From Spirochaetales bacterium (lineage in GTDB: Bacteria > Spirochaetota > Spirochaetia > SZUA-6 > DRHE01), in the NCBI GenBank assembly GCA_030615505.1, contig JAUWZD010000027.1, forward strand, positions 1-48,028: DNA of 48,028 nt, in the 5' to 3' direction. The position numbers and the translations under genes were made by a program. This document shows positions 1 to 8,254 of the stretch, piece after piece; within the stretch, counting starts at the first letter, position 1; every line of letters starts with the position of its first letter. The notes under the pieces were generated by a model that ran no database searches, was not told the DNA's origin, and saw only the letters and a program-made list of their open reading frames with translations.

Positions 1-236
1 ACTCTACAATAGATTATTTTTTATGTCAACCCGATCTAATTACCGAAGAATTCCTTATTATTGCGAATTTGAATAATAGGTAAAATGAGAAATATAAGCT
101 GTAAATTTTTTCAATACCATTTAACATAATTATCGCAATTCGCTTATCATAATCATTTTCTCTAAAAATGCCGGCGAAGTAAAAATTGACACCTGAAATG
201 ATTTACGCGTATAGTACGTTTCAATTTGAGGGTAAA

Positions 237-1112
237 ATGCAGATTGTTTCCCATTCAGCAAGAACAGAACTATCATCTACGCCAAACACCCTTGGAGGCA
301 TTAGAGAATGCGGTGAAAAAGGGATCCATTATATTGAATTGGATATCTCACCTCTCTCGTATGGAGATTTTCTCCTCTTTCATGATGAAACCCTCGATGT
401 GAAGACGAACCGTAGGGGGTTAGTATTCTCATTGGGTCAATCTGAAAAGGGAAACTTGTGGTATCTAAATAAACATAGGGAAAAGATAAACAGGGTCGCC
501 CATCTGTCTGAGTTAATTCCATTAATAAACGAATATTCTACAATAAAAGAGTTTCAACTCGATCTTAAAACCCATGTCTCAGCTCCCCTAACAGAGGAAA
601 TTTTGCAAAACCTCCTGCGCATAATAATTCCTGTGAAACACAGAGTAAGGATAAGCAGTTGTGCAGACTGGGCAGTCAGGAAATTGCATAATTTAGACTC
701 AGAAGTTAAACTGGGTTTTGATCCCCAGTTTTTCATCGATTTCGGTAAAGAAGAATCCAATTCATTCCCGCCTTACAGGAAGACCCGTTTTTCCTATCAG
801 GACGATCATCCGATTGCATTATACAATTGGGAAGATCCCAAAGAATATTTGTCAATGCGTGCTGAATCCCTCTGGCTCTTAGGTGCCGGAGCGGATGTCT
901 GGTATTTGAGATTCGCCTTTTTAAAGAAATGTATTGCGGATGGTTTTAACTGGATCGAATTTCTACACCATAAAGGAGCACAGGTTTGTACATGGACTCT
1001 CAATATCAAGGATGAGGGAGACAAACAAATAACAGATGAGATATTAACGTTGAATCCGGACCGCATCAGTACGGATACTCCAAACAGGTGGCATAGTCTC
1101 TTGAAAGCTTAA
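237..1112 (+). CDS. Glycerophosphodiester phosphodiesterase-like protein
   Basis: The N-terminus carries the GDPD pattern in modified form: SHSARTE in place of AHRG..ENT, then IELDIS and FHDETLD, which correspond to the metal-binding E-x-D and HD motifs. The C-terminus has CTWTLN and later DRISTDTPNRW, like the usual vWTvn...iiTD.P ending. Such enzymes hydrolyse glycerophosphodiesters to glycerol-3-phosphate and an alcohol. The open frame extends upstream to a TTG at 186, but ATG 237 is preceded by TTGAGGG at a good distance, and the family normally starts just before the first histidine, so I use 237 (291 aa). No signal peptide is visible. The first arginine/glycine motif is divergent, so activity is not certain. 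It stands alone, convergent with the gene at 1121-2122. Confidence 0.75.
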   Translation: MQIVSHSARTELSSTPNTLGGIRECGEKGIHYIELDISPLSYGDFLLFHDETLDVKTNRRGLVFSLGQSEKGNLWYLNKHREKINRVAHLSELIPLINEYSTIKEFQLDLKTHVSAPLTEEILQNLLRIIIPVKHRVRISSCADWAVRKLHNLDSEVKLGFDPQFFIDFGKEESNSFPPYRKTRFSYQDDHPIALYNWEDPKEYLSMRAESLWLLGAGADVWYLRFAFLKKCIADGFNWIEFLHHKGAQVCTWTLNIKDEGDKQITDEILTLNPDRISTDTPNRWHSLLKA

Positions 1113-1120
1113 CAATTCGA

Positions 1121-2122
1121 TTACTTTTTTGATTCGGCAATCACTTTATATATAATATAGTTCCAGTTAATTATCTCCGGGTTAAACAGATCTTGATATC
1201 TATCAAACATCAAATCATATTTTTTTCTCTTACCGCTTCTTGAATTCATCTTAGGAACGACTACATAATTGTAATCTGTTAAGGTGCCAAAGGGAGACAG
1301 ACCTTTTAAGGGCTTATCGACAAACTCATCTTTTATGAGTGTAAGTATTTTTATACCCTTACACTCTTTTAATATTATGCCTTTCCTTTCACTTTCTTCC
1401 TGGGAGTCTACGTATAATTTTCCTTTGTAAATATATTTAAGTGATTGTACTATAAAATCAAATTCCGTTGACTTATACAGATTATTATCATTACCTAAAA
1501 TTGCATTAACCCATGGGTCAATTCTCCCAGTAGGAATATATATATCAATATACCTGGAATTAACTTTAGGACCACGGAGCTCTTCTATAATTCCGATGTT
1601 GTGTGTATAGACAGCATATTTATTTTTTTCCTCCAGGGATTTTTCTCCCAGGATTACAGCCAGATAATAAGGAATACATCCTGAACCTAAAAGAATATTA
1701 ACCGGTCTTGTAAGGTCGTTCTCTGAAATAAAATTCTGTATCATGCCATACACACCGTTTGCTATTTTAATTTTATGGGTTGCATAGAGATAATAGTGCT
1801 GGTAGAAGGCACTCATTTTATTATGTATGGAAATTAATATGTTATGGTCATTGCTTCCCTTTTTTTCAATCCTGAAGAGTTTAAATCCAATTTCTTCTTC
1901 ATAATGTTTTAACTGGGTATAGATGTACGAGTTACTCGTATAATCGGCCTTATACTTCTGCTTTAGTAAGACTCTAAGCCTTTCTGCCGGTATTTTTATA
2001 TCCCAAATAGTTTCAACATCACTTTTATCATATTCTTCTGAAAAGATAAAAAATATATACTTCACGAGGTCTTTTCGTTTTAACCGATGTTTTATGGGTA
2101 TCTGATACTCTTCCATATCCAT
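1121..2122 (-). CDS. Predicted DNA-binding protein with DeoR-like sensor domain
   Basis: A 333 aa protein I cannot assign to a named family with confidence. The first 100 or so residues are basic and helical and could be a winged-helix domain. Residues from about 140 resemble the sugar-phosphate sensor of DeoR regulators: NILLGSGCIPYYLA, then VYTHNIGIIEEL, then DSQEESERK, ILTLIKDEF and LTDYNYVVV, in the order of the DeoR GsGtT, vvTNsl, k..l, D.sKF and viTD motifs. It starts 2 bases after the stop of the caspase-like lipoprotein, so it is almost certainly co-translated with it. It could be a regulator of the locus or a cytoplasmic effector. It is AT-rich compared with the core genes. Confidence 0.5.
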   Translation of the reverse strand: MDMEEYQIPIKHRLKRKDLVKYIFFIFSEEYDKSDVETIWDIKIPAERLRVLLKQKYKADYTSNSYIYTQLKHYEEEIGFKLFRIEKKGSNDHNILISIHNKMSAFYQHYYLYATHKIKIANGVYGMIQNFISENDLTRPVNILLGSGCIPYYLAVILGEKSLEEKNKYAVYTHNIGIIEELRGPKVNSRYIDIYIPTGRIDPWVNAILGNDNNLYKSTEFDFIVQSLKYIYKGKLYVDSQEESERKGIILKECKGIKILTLIKDEFVDKPLKGLSPFGTLTDYNYVVVPKMNSRSGKRKKYDLMFDRYQDLFNPEIINWNYIIYKVIAESKK

Positions 2123-2124
2123 TG

Positions 2125-3006
2125 TTACTCAGCCTTAAACAGGACATAGTCCACAGGTCCTCCGGATACATGGGGAGCAAAGGCGGAGGACGTTCCGTCC
2201 CAATTCAGTTTAATGCTCTCCAAAACGTAGAAATATGCTTCGGTCACGGTGACGTATCCGTCATTGTTCAGATCGCCTTTTTTTGGAGTTTCAAGCAGGA
2301 AATATGTGAATACTCCATGATTATAAGGAGAGCCTGCCTCATAAGAATATTCTCGCTCCCCCGCAGCTCCGATGACTAATGCCTCTTGAGGGGATATATC
2401 AAATGCATCTCCGCTGAAGTTGGCGTATAGTGAGATTGCTTTGCCGAGGTTTTTGAAAAAGCCGTCTGTGCTCCCCGTATAGTCCTGCGGAATGCCGTCC
2501 GCTTCCAGCTCATTGCCGATAAACCCTCCTGAGTTGCATGCGTCGATGATTATAACCTTTTTCAGGCAGGGTATCTGTTCTATCAGATCGGAAAGCTCAT
2601 CGTCTGTTAATATGTAGTCTGGAACGCCGTCGTAAAGAACTATGGCTTCATCAGGACTGTCCGATCCTGGCGGCTCAGGATTTTGTCCCGAATCATAAGG
2701 CCCGCCGTGGCCTGAGAAATAGAGAAGGAATAAGGCATCCTGATTCGCCTTGCTCTTTATATCAGCAATATCAATTAACATGTTTGTTTTTGTTGCGTTG
2801 TTGTCAATTTTCAAATAAACATAATATCCCTGAGCGAGTAGAACACCCGCCATATCTTCTGCGTCATCGGCACAATAAGTAAGATCGTTGGCAGTGTAAT
2901 AATTATTTATCCCGTAAACAACCGCATAGCGGTCGTAATCGATTTCGAACCTGCAGGCCAAAATAACTACGGGTAAGAGTATGATAGCCAACTTTAATCT
3001 ATTCAT
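2125..3006 (-). CDS. Caspase-like (peptidase C14 fold) lipoprotein with EF-hand-like loop
   Basis: Starting at ATG 3006 gives MNRLKLAIILLPVVILAC, a lipoprotein signal peptide with an LAC lipobox (Cys18). The open frame continues upstream inside the previous gene, but only this start makes a signal peptide. The mature part has the caspase p20 layout: YAVVYGINNY, FLLYFSGHGG (catalytic His near 100) and VIIIDACNSGG (catalytic Cys near 157). Both catalytic residues are present. Near residues 245-256 DLNNDGYVTVTE matches an EF-hand calcium loop. Metacaspase-type enzymes cleave after Arg/Lys and are often calcium-activated (family knowledge). The protein is probably anchored to a membrane and faces outside the cytoplasm. 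It lies between a barrel-like gene (4-base gap) and a DeoR-like gene (2-base gap). Confidence 0.85.
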   Translation of the reverse strand: MNRLKLAIILLPVVILACRFEIDYDRYAVVYGINNYYTANDLTYCADDAEDMAGVLLAQGYYVYLKIDNNATKTNMLIDIADIKSKANQDALFLLYFSGHGGPYDSGQNPEPPGSDSPDEAIVLYDGVPDYILTDDELSDLIEQIPCLKKVIIIDACNSGGFIGNELEADGIPQDYTGSTDGFFKNLGKAISLYANFSGDAFDISPQEALVIGAAGEREYSYEAGSPYNHGVFTYFLLETPKKGDLNNDGYVTVTEAYFYVLESIKLNWDGTSSAFAPHVSGGPVDYVLFKAE

Positions 3007-3010
3007 GCCG

Positions 3011-3613
3011 TTATTCCTTCCTCTTCCTCGACCTGCGAATAAGGGGATATATCTTCCACATAATACCGATTCCGAATGACCCATGCATAGCCAGGTCCTT
3101 GCGGAAAAAAAGATCCAGGGGCAGGGAGAGCTGAAAACTGTGCATTCCCCGCTTTGTAATATGCATCTCCAAAAAAGGTTCTAAAAAAATCCCGGGATAG
3201 AAGAAGTAAAGCATTGTGTAATCGTACCGGTCATACCTGGCAGAACCCCCGCCGGAAGCCCCAATATACAGATCGAAGCGGCCTGGCCCTATATATATAA
3301 GACCTTTCACGCTTGCAAACAATCTCAGATCAGTGCCGGAGAACCCCCTATACAATATACCACCCTGCAATGAAGAAGCCAATGTATTGTGTACGGCAAG
3401 GGAAGACCCTAAGGATAAGGGAACGATGATCGGGAGTTCGAACATCAGGCCAAGGTTGCCGCCCATCTGGACCTTTGTGGGAAAGCGGATATCCCTTGCC
3501 ATGCTCATATCTCCACCCATTTTTACTCCCAGAGAGAAGCCCTGACTCTCTGATAGGGCCGTAAATGAGCATATGACAGAGAAAAGAAAAAGTGATATAA
3601 TTTTTTTATTCAT
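3011..3613 (-). CDS. Secreted beta-barrel-like protein, possible outer-membrane protein
   Basis: A 200 aa protein with a signal peptide (MNKKIISLFLFSVICSFTALSES) and then alternating glycine/aromatic strands such as FSLGVKMGG, MGGNLGLMFELP, RLFASVKGLIYIGPG, FDLYIGASGGGSA and GSFGIGIMWKIYP. This pattern is typical of small 8-stranded outer-membrane barrels. There is no named family I recognise. It is the first gene of a three-gene minus-strand unit with the caspase-like lipoprotein and the DeoR-like protein; gaps are 4 and 2 bases. The C-terminus is a basic tail (RRSRKRKE) rather than the usual terminal aromatic residue, so the barrel call is tentative. Confidence 0.6.
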   Translation of the reverse strand: MNKKIISLFLFSVICSFTALSESQGFSLGVKMGGDMSMARDIRFPTKVQMGGNLGLMFELPIIVPLSLGSSLAVHNTLASSLQGGILYRGFSGTDLRLFASVKGLIYIGPGRFDLYIGASGGGSARYDRYDYTMLYFFYPGIFLEPFLEMHITKRGMHSFQLSLPLDLFFRKDLAMHGSFGIGIMWKIYPLIRRSRKRKE

Positions 3614-3658
3614 GCCGTTTTAGAATGGTAGTAATTTTCGATAAATTCAAGGAGAAAT

Positions 3659-4039
3659 ATGCAAAAATATCTTTTCCTTCTGATATTGGGCTGTCTGTAT
3701 GGATTCACCATATTCTCCTGTGAAAAGGAAATAGAAGAGGAGAGAATTCAGCTTCCCTCAACCCCGGTATTGTCAATTCGATCTAACTGGGGCGTGGTGA
3801 CTTCTCATTTCCTCAGGGTCAGAGAGGAGCCCTTTCAGAAAGCGAAGATTCTCGCCCATCTAAGAAAGAGAAGCGTGCTGGAAATTCTTTCACGAACTCA
3901 AAAAAGGGAATCCGTTGAGAATGAATCTTCGTACTGGTATCAGATCAACTATGAAGGGTTAAGAGGCTGGGTATTCGGTGCTTATATTGAGATTTTAGAA
4001 TCAAAGGCCCGGGCGGAATCCTTTGCCAATGGGCTGTAG
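3659..4039 (+). CDS. SH3-domain lipoprotein
   Basis: A 126 aa protein with a hydrophobic signal ending IFSC, a plausible lipobox (Cys21). The rest has the bacterial SH3 (SH3b) pattern: VVTSHFLRVREEP, then ILAHLRKRSVLEIL and WYQINYEGLRGWVFGAYIEI. SH3b domains commonly bind peptidoglycan or cell-wall peptides. AAGGAG precedes the ATG. Its TAG stop is directly followed by the ATG of the DUF445 gene, so the two are translationally linked and probably work at the same envelope site. Confidence 0.75.
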   Translation: MQKYLFLLILGCLYGFTIFSCEKEIEEERIQLPSTPVLSIRSNWGVVTSHFLRVREEPFQKAKILAHLRKRSVLEILSRTQKRESVENESSYWYQINYEGLRGWVFGAYIEILESKARAESFANGL

Positions 4040-5611
4040 ATGAATCACGATACAGTCTTAAAGATACTTCCCTGGCTTCTGCCTCCTTTTATAGGCGCTC
4101 TCATCGGATATATCACAAATGCCGTGGCTATCCGTATGCTTTTCAGGCCTCTTACGGAAAAAAGGATTTTCGGCATAAAATTGCCTTTAACACCGGGAAT
4201 CATTCCCAAACAGAGATCTGAACTGGCTGAAAGCATCGGGCGTATGGTATCCAGGGAGCTTATCACTGAGGAAACCATCAGGAATCAGATATCCTCTGAG
4301 AATTTTCAGATACGCCTTAAGCAGAATATTGAATCGCTGATTGATAATTTGTTGAATAGACCTCTTTCAGAACTTAAGAAGGGGAACCGGGAAGCATTAT
4401 TCTCATCTATAGAAAAGTTTCTTTCAGAATCGCTGTTCAGGTTTTTTTCTTCCCGAATATTTATCCATGCAGCCAGAAACGCAATCTCCACCCTTGTACA
4501 CGCACTATCCGAAAAACGCCTTGAAGAGATCCTCAGGCAGGTGGATATTGGTGCTGCATTGAGGCATATTATCTCATTTGCAGCCGGGTCTGAGCTTAAA
4601 AAAAAGTTAAGCCGTGCAGTAGAGAACTGGATGAATGAACAGCGTAAGAACAATACACCTATAAGTGAGATTATTCCGGAAGATATTATTTTTTTAGTGA
4701 CTGAGTTGATTTCGAGTATACTGCCGGTTCTGTTCGATACGGTATTCAAGTGGTTACGAGGAAATTCAATCCAGCGTGAACTTCAAACAAGGGGCAAGCT
4801 CCTTTTACGCAACATCCTGGATAAGCTCAACGTGTTTCAGAAGTTTATCGTCTCTGCAGCTCAATACGATAGAACTTTAGAAGAGAAAATGCCGGAGATT
4901 GTAGAAGAATCTATTAATACTCTTGAGTCTGCCGCTTATGAGGAGGAAAATCGGAACAGGATATTACAGGTTATTGAGGATTCACTCTTGAAATGGTGGC
5001 ATAAGGGCTCTACTGAGCTGTTTGCTCGACTGGAATCCAGGTTTCCCGCAGGAGCCGGCACACTGATAGAAAAAATCCTTATAATCTTTGAGAGCGAACA
5101 GGTAAAGGAGAAGATAATCAGATCTTTAGAGCGACTGATATCCGGGCAGAACCAAAAGTCCCTAAAAGAGCTTTTGGCCAGATATTTCGGTGTTCAGGAT
5201 CGGGATATTATTGAATTCGTATCTTTTCATGTACTGAGTTATCTATCCAAAAGAGAATCCGCCCGGGCCATCGCTTCAGAAATAGTATCTTTTGCCATGC
5301 GTGTTCTGGAAGAAGAGCAGGATAATACCATTGCCGACCTGCTCCATATTGAGAAGCCGGCTCCGACCAAAGCCGCTGACTATTTGGCGGATAAGCTGAT
5401 TTCTATTCTTGATCAGCGATTGCCGGCTCTGATTCAAAGTTTTGATATTGAGGAACTGGTGGTAATAAAAATTAATCAGCTGGAAGTGGGAGATGTGGAG
5501 AAGCTCCTGCTTATGGTTATTTCAAAGCATCTGAAATGGATAAATCTATTTGGTGCTATTTTAGGGGCATTGATCGGAGTCTCTCAAATCATTCTGTCTC
5601 TTATTCAGTAA
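4040..5611 (+). CDS. DUF445 family membrane protein
   Basis: A 523 aa protein. The N-terminus has a hydrophobic helix followed by GYITNAVAIRMLFRP and PLTPGIIPKQRSELAESIG, the signature of the DUF445 (YheB/YjiN-like) family. A long amphipathic helical middle follows, and a C-terminal hydrophobic helix (LFGAILGALIGVSQIILSLIQ) ends the chain, so the protein is likely anchored at both ends. The molecular role of the family is unknown; it is linked to the envelope. It begins on the base after the SH3 lipoprotein stop. Confidence 0.85.
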   Translation: MNHDTVLKILPWLLPPFIGALIGYITNAVAIRMLFRPLTEKRIFGIKLPLTPGIIPKQRSELAESIGRMVSRELITEETIRNQISSENFQIRLKQNIESLIDNLLNRPLSELKKGNREALFSSIEKFLSESLFRFFSSRIFIHAARNAISTLVHALSEKRLEEILRQVDIGAALRHIISFAAGSELKKKLSRAVENWMNEQRKNNTPISEIIPEDIIFLVTELISSILPVLFDTVFKWLRGNSIQRELQTRGKLLLRNILDKLNVFQKFIVSAAQYDRTLEEKMPEIVEESINTLESAAYEEENRNRILQVIEDSLLKWWHKGSTELFARLESRFPAGAGTLIEKILIIFESEQVKEKIIRSLERLISGQNQKSLKELLARYFGVQDRDIIEFVSFHVLSYLSKRESARAIASEIVSFAMRVLEEEQDNTIADLLHIEKPAPTKAADYLADKLISILDQRLPALIQSFDIEELVVIKINQLEVGDVEKLLLMVISKHLKWINLFGAILGALIGVSQIILSLIQ

Positions 5612-5668
5612 TACATTGACCCGGGTTACTTTTTATTTTAGACTGTTTTAAAGGGGGATCAGCCAACA

Positions 5669-6670
5669 ACGAATCTATTAATTGTCGATGACAATAAAGA
5701 GCATCTTGAACTCATGCACGAGATTCTAAAGGAGGAGGATAAGTACAATTTACTCACGGCTTCTTCCGGCGTTGAAGCTCTAGAAATTATTGATCAAAAT
5801 GAAATAAATATTGTTCTTTTAGATATTCTCATGCCTGGAATGGATGGCTATGAGGTCTGCAGGCGAATCAGAAAAACATACAGCCATTATCCGATTCAGA
5901 TAGTACTTATCTCAGGATACGATAAAACCAGCGATCTGGAAGAATTATTAAACATAGGGGCGGATGATTTTATCAGAAAACCGATGAGCCACCTGGAGCT
6001 GCAAGCCCGTATGAAAGCTGCGCTCATACGCTGGCAAAGTCAGTCGAAGCTGATCGGTGAGGGGAAGTCTTATCCAGGTACTGTAGTACATGCAGAAAAT
6101 GTTAACAAATTAATTTCTGAAAATCTTCATCTGCGCAGGGAGTACGATAAAATCCGCAATGTGAATCAGGAATTGGAAAAATTGGCTTCAATGGATCTGC
6201 TTTCCGGTCTGCTCAATCGGAGAACTCTCTTTGAGCGAATTGATGTTGAGATTGAAAGGTCATTACGCCTCGGGCTCCCGCTGACTGGTATGATGATCGA
6301 TATTGATCAATTTAAGCGGATCAATGATAACTACGGACATCCCTGCGGGGATATGGTCATTAAAGAATTTGGAAAGAAAATCACGAACAGCTTAAGGAAG
6401 TATGATTATGCAGGACGATACGGGGGTGAAGAATTTTTTGTGATATTTCCGAACACAACCGCTGAAATTGCACTTATGATAGCTGAGCGCTTCAGGAAAG
6501 AGATCGAAGAGACTACCATGACCTGCAGCAGCGGTTCTTTCAATTTTACAGTGTCCATAGGTATCGGACAATTCAGACAGGGAGAATCCCCGCTAAAATG
6601 GATAGCCCGGACCGATAGTGCCATGTACAGGGCGAAGCAGAACGGTAGAAATCAGGTTTCCGCAGAGTAA
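5669..6670 (+). CDS. Response regulator with GGDEF domain (diguanylate cyclase)
   Basis: A receiver domain is joined to a GGDEF domain that makes cyclic di-GMP. From the first ATG (5714) one sees LLDILMPGMDGYE (phosphoacceptor Asp37) and RKPMS (conserved Lys), then a short linker and MIDIDQFKRINDNYGH, RKYD (the RxxD inhibitory I-site) and GRYGGEEF, the intact catalytic motif. Beginning at 5714 would remove the first receiver strand and its acidic pair. Those residues are encoded in frame upstream (codons 5672-5695: NLLIVDDN), but no ATG, GTG or TTG lies between the in-frame stop at 5639 and 5714. ACG at 5669, behind AAGGGGG at 5651-5657, sits where ATG would be expected. I mark 5669 as the likely ancestral start; 5714 is the first canonical one. 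Confidence 0.75.
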   Translation, partial: TNLLIVDDNKEHLELMHEILKEEDKYNLLTASSGVEALEIIDQNEINIVLLDILMPGMDGYEVCRRIRKTYSHYPIQIVLISGYDKTSDLEELLNIGADDFIRKPMSHLELQARMKAALIRWQSQSKLIGEGKSYPGTVVHAENVNKLISENLHLRREYDKIRNVNQELEKLASMDLLSGLLNRRTLFERIDVEIERSLRLGLPLTGMMIDIDQFKRINDNYGHPCGDMVIKEFGKKITNSLRKYDYAGRYGGEEFFVIFPNTTAEIALMIAERFRKEIEETTMTCSSGSFNFTVSIGIGQFRQGESPLKWIARTDSAMYRAKQNGRNQVSAE

Positions 6671-6760
6671 ATTAACTCGTAGCCTGACGCTGATTATCAC
6701 TTCTCCTATCATCTGATTGAAGGAACGAATATATGCTCTCCCGCTTAAAAATAAACTCCT

Positions 6761-6958
6761 ATGCCCAACAAATTGCCCCATGAGGGACCGGGTTTCCAAA
6801 AGGCTGCAGAAATCCTACTTCGACTTCATGCGGAATTCCCGATGGATTTAATTGTACGCACTCCAGAAAAAATAATAAAGCGGATAGAAATGAATGATTT
6901 CTTCATTCGAGAAGTCATGGAGAAAGGACTAATACTCTATGATGCCGATCACGCTTGA
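6761..6958 (+). pseudogene. MNT-type nucleotidyltransferase remnant (C-terminal part)
   Basis: The reading frame gives FQKAAEILLRLH, MDLIVRTPEKIIKRIE, FFIREVMEKGLILYDA, which is the C-terminal half of the small MNT nucleotidyltransferases (vDlivrTPee..., freil..G..LYe). The N-terminal half with the GS...G...SD.D catalytic motif is absent. These proteins are antitoxins paired with HEPN toxins. The next reading frame, overlapping this one, is a broken HEPN gene, which supports the identification. The ATG at 6761 is just the first in frame and not a natural start. Confidence 0.6.
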
Positions 6959-7097
6959 ATGGGTTGAAAAGGCTGAGGGTGACTAGGCCAGTGCACAGAG
7001 AGAATTACGAGCACGAAAATCTCCTGCGGTTGTGTTTAGATACCCTGGCAATTCTCGACCAAAGAAATTGCGAAAACTGCCGTTCATAACTGCATGA
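6942..7097 (+). pseudogene. HEPN-domain toxin remnant
   Basis: From ATG 6942 the frame reads MPITLEWVEKAEGD, then TAG (6984), then ASAQRELRARKSPAVVF and RYPGNS. The first part is the typical beginning of HEPN proteins paired with MNT nucleotidyltransferases. RYPG is typical of their C-terminal part, so the central segment that carries the nuclease R-x4-6-H motif appears deleted. A nonsense codon and a deletion make this a dead copy. It overlaps the MNT remnant upstream, keeping the usual antitoxin-toxin order. Confidence 0.55.
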
Positions 7098-7424
7098 GAG
7101 TACGGCAACAGCTTCGGTAATCTTTAATACTGCTCCCGCAGAATGAAGGTTGACCAAACATTTCTAAACATATACCCACGGAAAGTTACACTGCAGCTAA
7201 GAAATGGAAAATCGATATGGACAATACTATATACCAGGGCAAAGTGGAAGACTGGTGCAGGCAATTATGTTGTCAAGGAAATAGTGAATTAAATTTATGC
7301 AGGTCTTCGGTCTCAACTAAATATTAAAATCACACACCATTCCCTCCCAAAAAGATAGACTTTCGTTAATTTCCTATTATTACACAAATAATAAATTTCT
7401 GTGGTAATAGTAAAGTTCACAACA
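7098..7424. other. Intergenic stretch without a recognisable gene
   Basis: About 330 bases between the HEPN remnant and the oxidoreductase remnant. The only open frame of note is a 49-codon ATG frame at 7143-7292 on the plus strand (begins MKVDQTFLNIYPRK) with no clear ribosome site and no family I can name. The stretch probably contains more decayed accessory sequence. Confidence 0.4.
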
Positions 7425-7910
7425 TAATCTTTCATAATGTACAATTAATCCACCCACCATCTTTATAGTTGCTTTCACTAAATCTCTGGTGTCAAATCCT
7501 TTGCTTTTCAGGTGACCCTCTCTAGCCATAGCAAAAATCTCTATCAGCTTATCTCTTAACATCCAGAATGCAAGATCTACAAAATGGGTCATCAAAAACC
7601 ACTCAGGTCCAGTTCTATTGGCCCATTTCATATTCTATTCCAGCAAGGAAATAGTATCGGAATTAACAAAATTACCACAAACAGGTGTGCCTATCTTTAC
7701 AGATTCAATTGCATCACGGCCGGCAGAAAAAGCAGGATACCATCTATTATGATAGTTTACCATCAGCTTTCCCCCGCCTGAATCCCTGACTTCAATAATT
7801 TCCCTGCACTCAGCCGTAGTCATAGCAATTGTTTTTTCTAAAAGTACATGCTTATATGCCTTGAGCGCTGCAACAGCATATTCTGTATGGTTAAGATCTG
7901 GGGTTGCAAT
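7425..7910 (-). pseudogene. Gfo/Idh/MocA-family oxidoreductase remnant (central part, inverted)
   Basis: On the minus strand, starting near 7910, the frame reads SIATPDLNHTEYAVAALKAY, HVLLEKTIAMTTAECREI, VNYHNRWYPAF, then an in-frame TAG (7632-7634), then MKWANRTGPEWFLMTHFVDL. This is the central part of a Gfo/Idh/MocA sugar dehydrogenase (aTPn..H...a..Al.aGkhVl.EKP, then N.R..P, then H..D). The N-terminal Rossmann glycine motif and the C-terminus are missing here. The missing C-terminus lies on the opposite strand just beyond 7908. Confidence 0.7.
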
Positions 7911-8006
7911 GGAGAAGATGGACTGTCTGTGACAAAGATAATTGAGTGTATTTTAGAATTAATTAAGAGTGGAAAATCTGTAAAGTTAGATGGAGGGAGA
8001 AAATGA
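7908..8006 (+). pseudogene. Gfo/Idh/MocA oxidoreductase, C-terminal fragment
   Basis: The plus-strand frame reads NGEDGLSVTKIIECILELIK, SGKSVKL and ends at TGA 8004-8006. This matches the conserved C-terminal helix of Gfo/Idh/MocA proteins (G.DGl..l.i..a..S...gk.v.l). The TGA overlaps the ATG of the next fragment as ATGA, the normal arrangement of an intact operon. With the inverted central part next door, it shows that an inversion broke one original gene. Confidence 0.65.
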
Positions 8007-8153
8007 AAGTCACAGTATTGGAGAACGTAAAAAAACTTAAGCGGCAAAGATATCTCGAAGTCTGTGCTCAAACCCAAAGAGATTCTTGTAAAGGTTGCTG
8101 TCGGCGGTATCTGCGGTATCTGCGGTACAGATGTTCAGAATGAAAAACTTTAG
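8003..8153 (+). pseudogene. Medium-chain (zinc) dehydrogenase, N-terminal fragment
   Basis: ATG 8003 follows a good GGAGGGA ribosome site. The frame begins MKVTVLENVKKL; one base off it continues SGKDI, LKPKEILVKVAVGGICG and ICGTDVQNEKL then TAG. GGICGTD is the catalytic-zinc motif of medium-chain dehydrogenases such as sorbitol or threonine dehydrogenase. A frameshift near 8040 (A-run) and a direct duplication of the 9-base unit GGTATCTGC are visible, and the gene stops after about 50 codons. It is a different gene from the full-length dehydrogenase at 8255-9286. Confidence 0.65.
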
Positions 8154-8254
8154 CGAATTGAGTTTTTCAATAACTTTATCCACATTTTCTTATAGGCAAG
8201 CCTATTATTCATAAAAAGGTCTCCTGTAAAAAAACATAAAACCAGTATCAAATG

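Noticed and set aside
57..79. TATTATT...AATAATA inverted repeat at the left edge
   Set aside because: AT-rich and short; such repeats are expected by chance in this composition, and no gene end is nearby.
7143..7292. A 49-codon frame (MKVDQTFLNIYPRK...) that looked faintly like a B3-type DNA-binding strand pattern
   Set aside because: Too short, no ribosome site, and that family is not expected in bacteria of this type.
8199..8212. ATAGGC-AA-GCCTAT palindrome after the medium-chain dehydrogenase
   Set aside because: The loop is too short and there is no T-run on the minus strand, so I do not call it a terminator.
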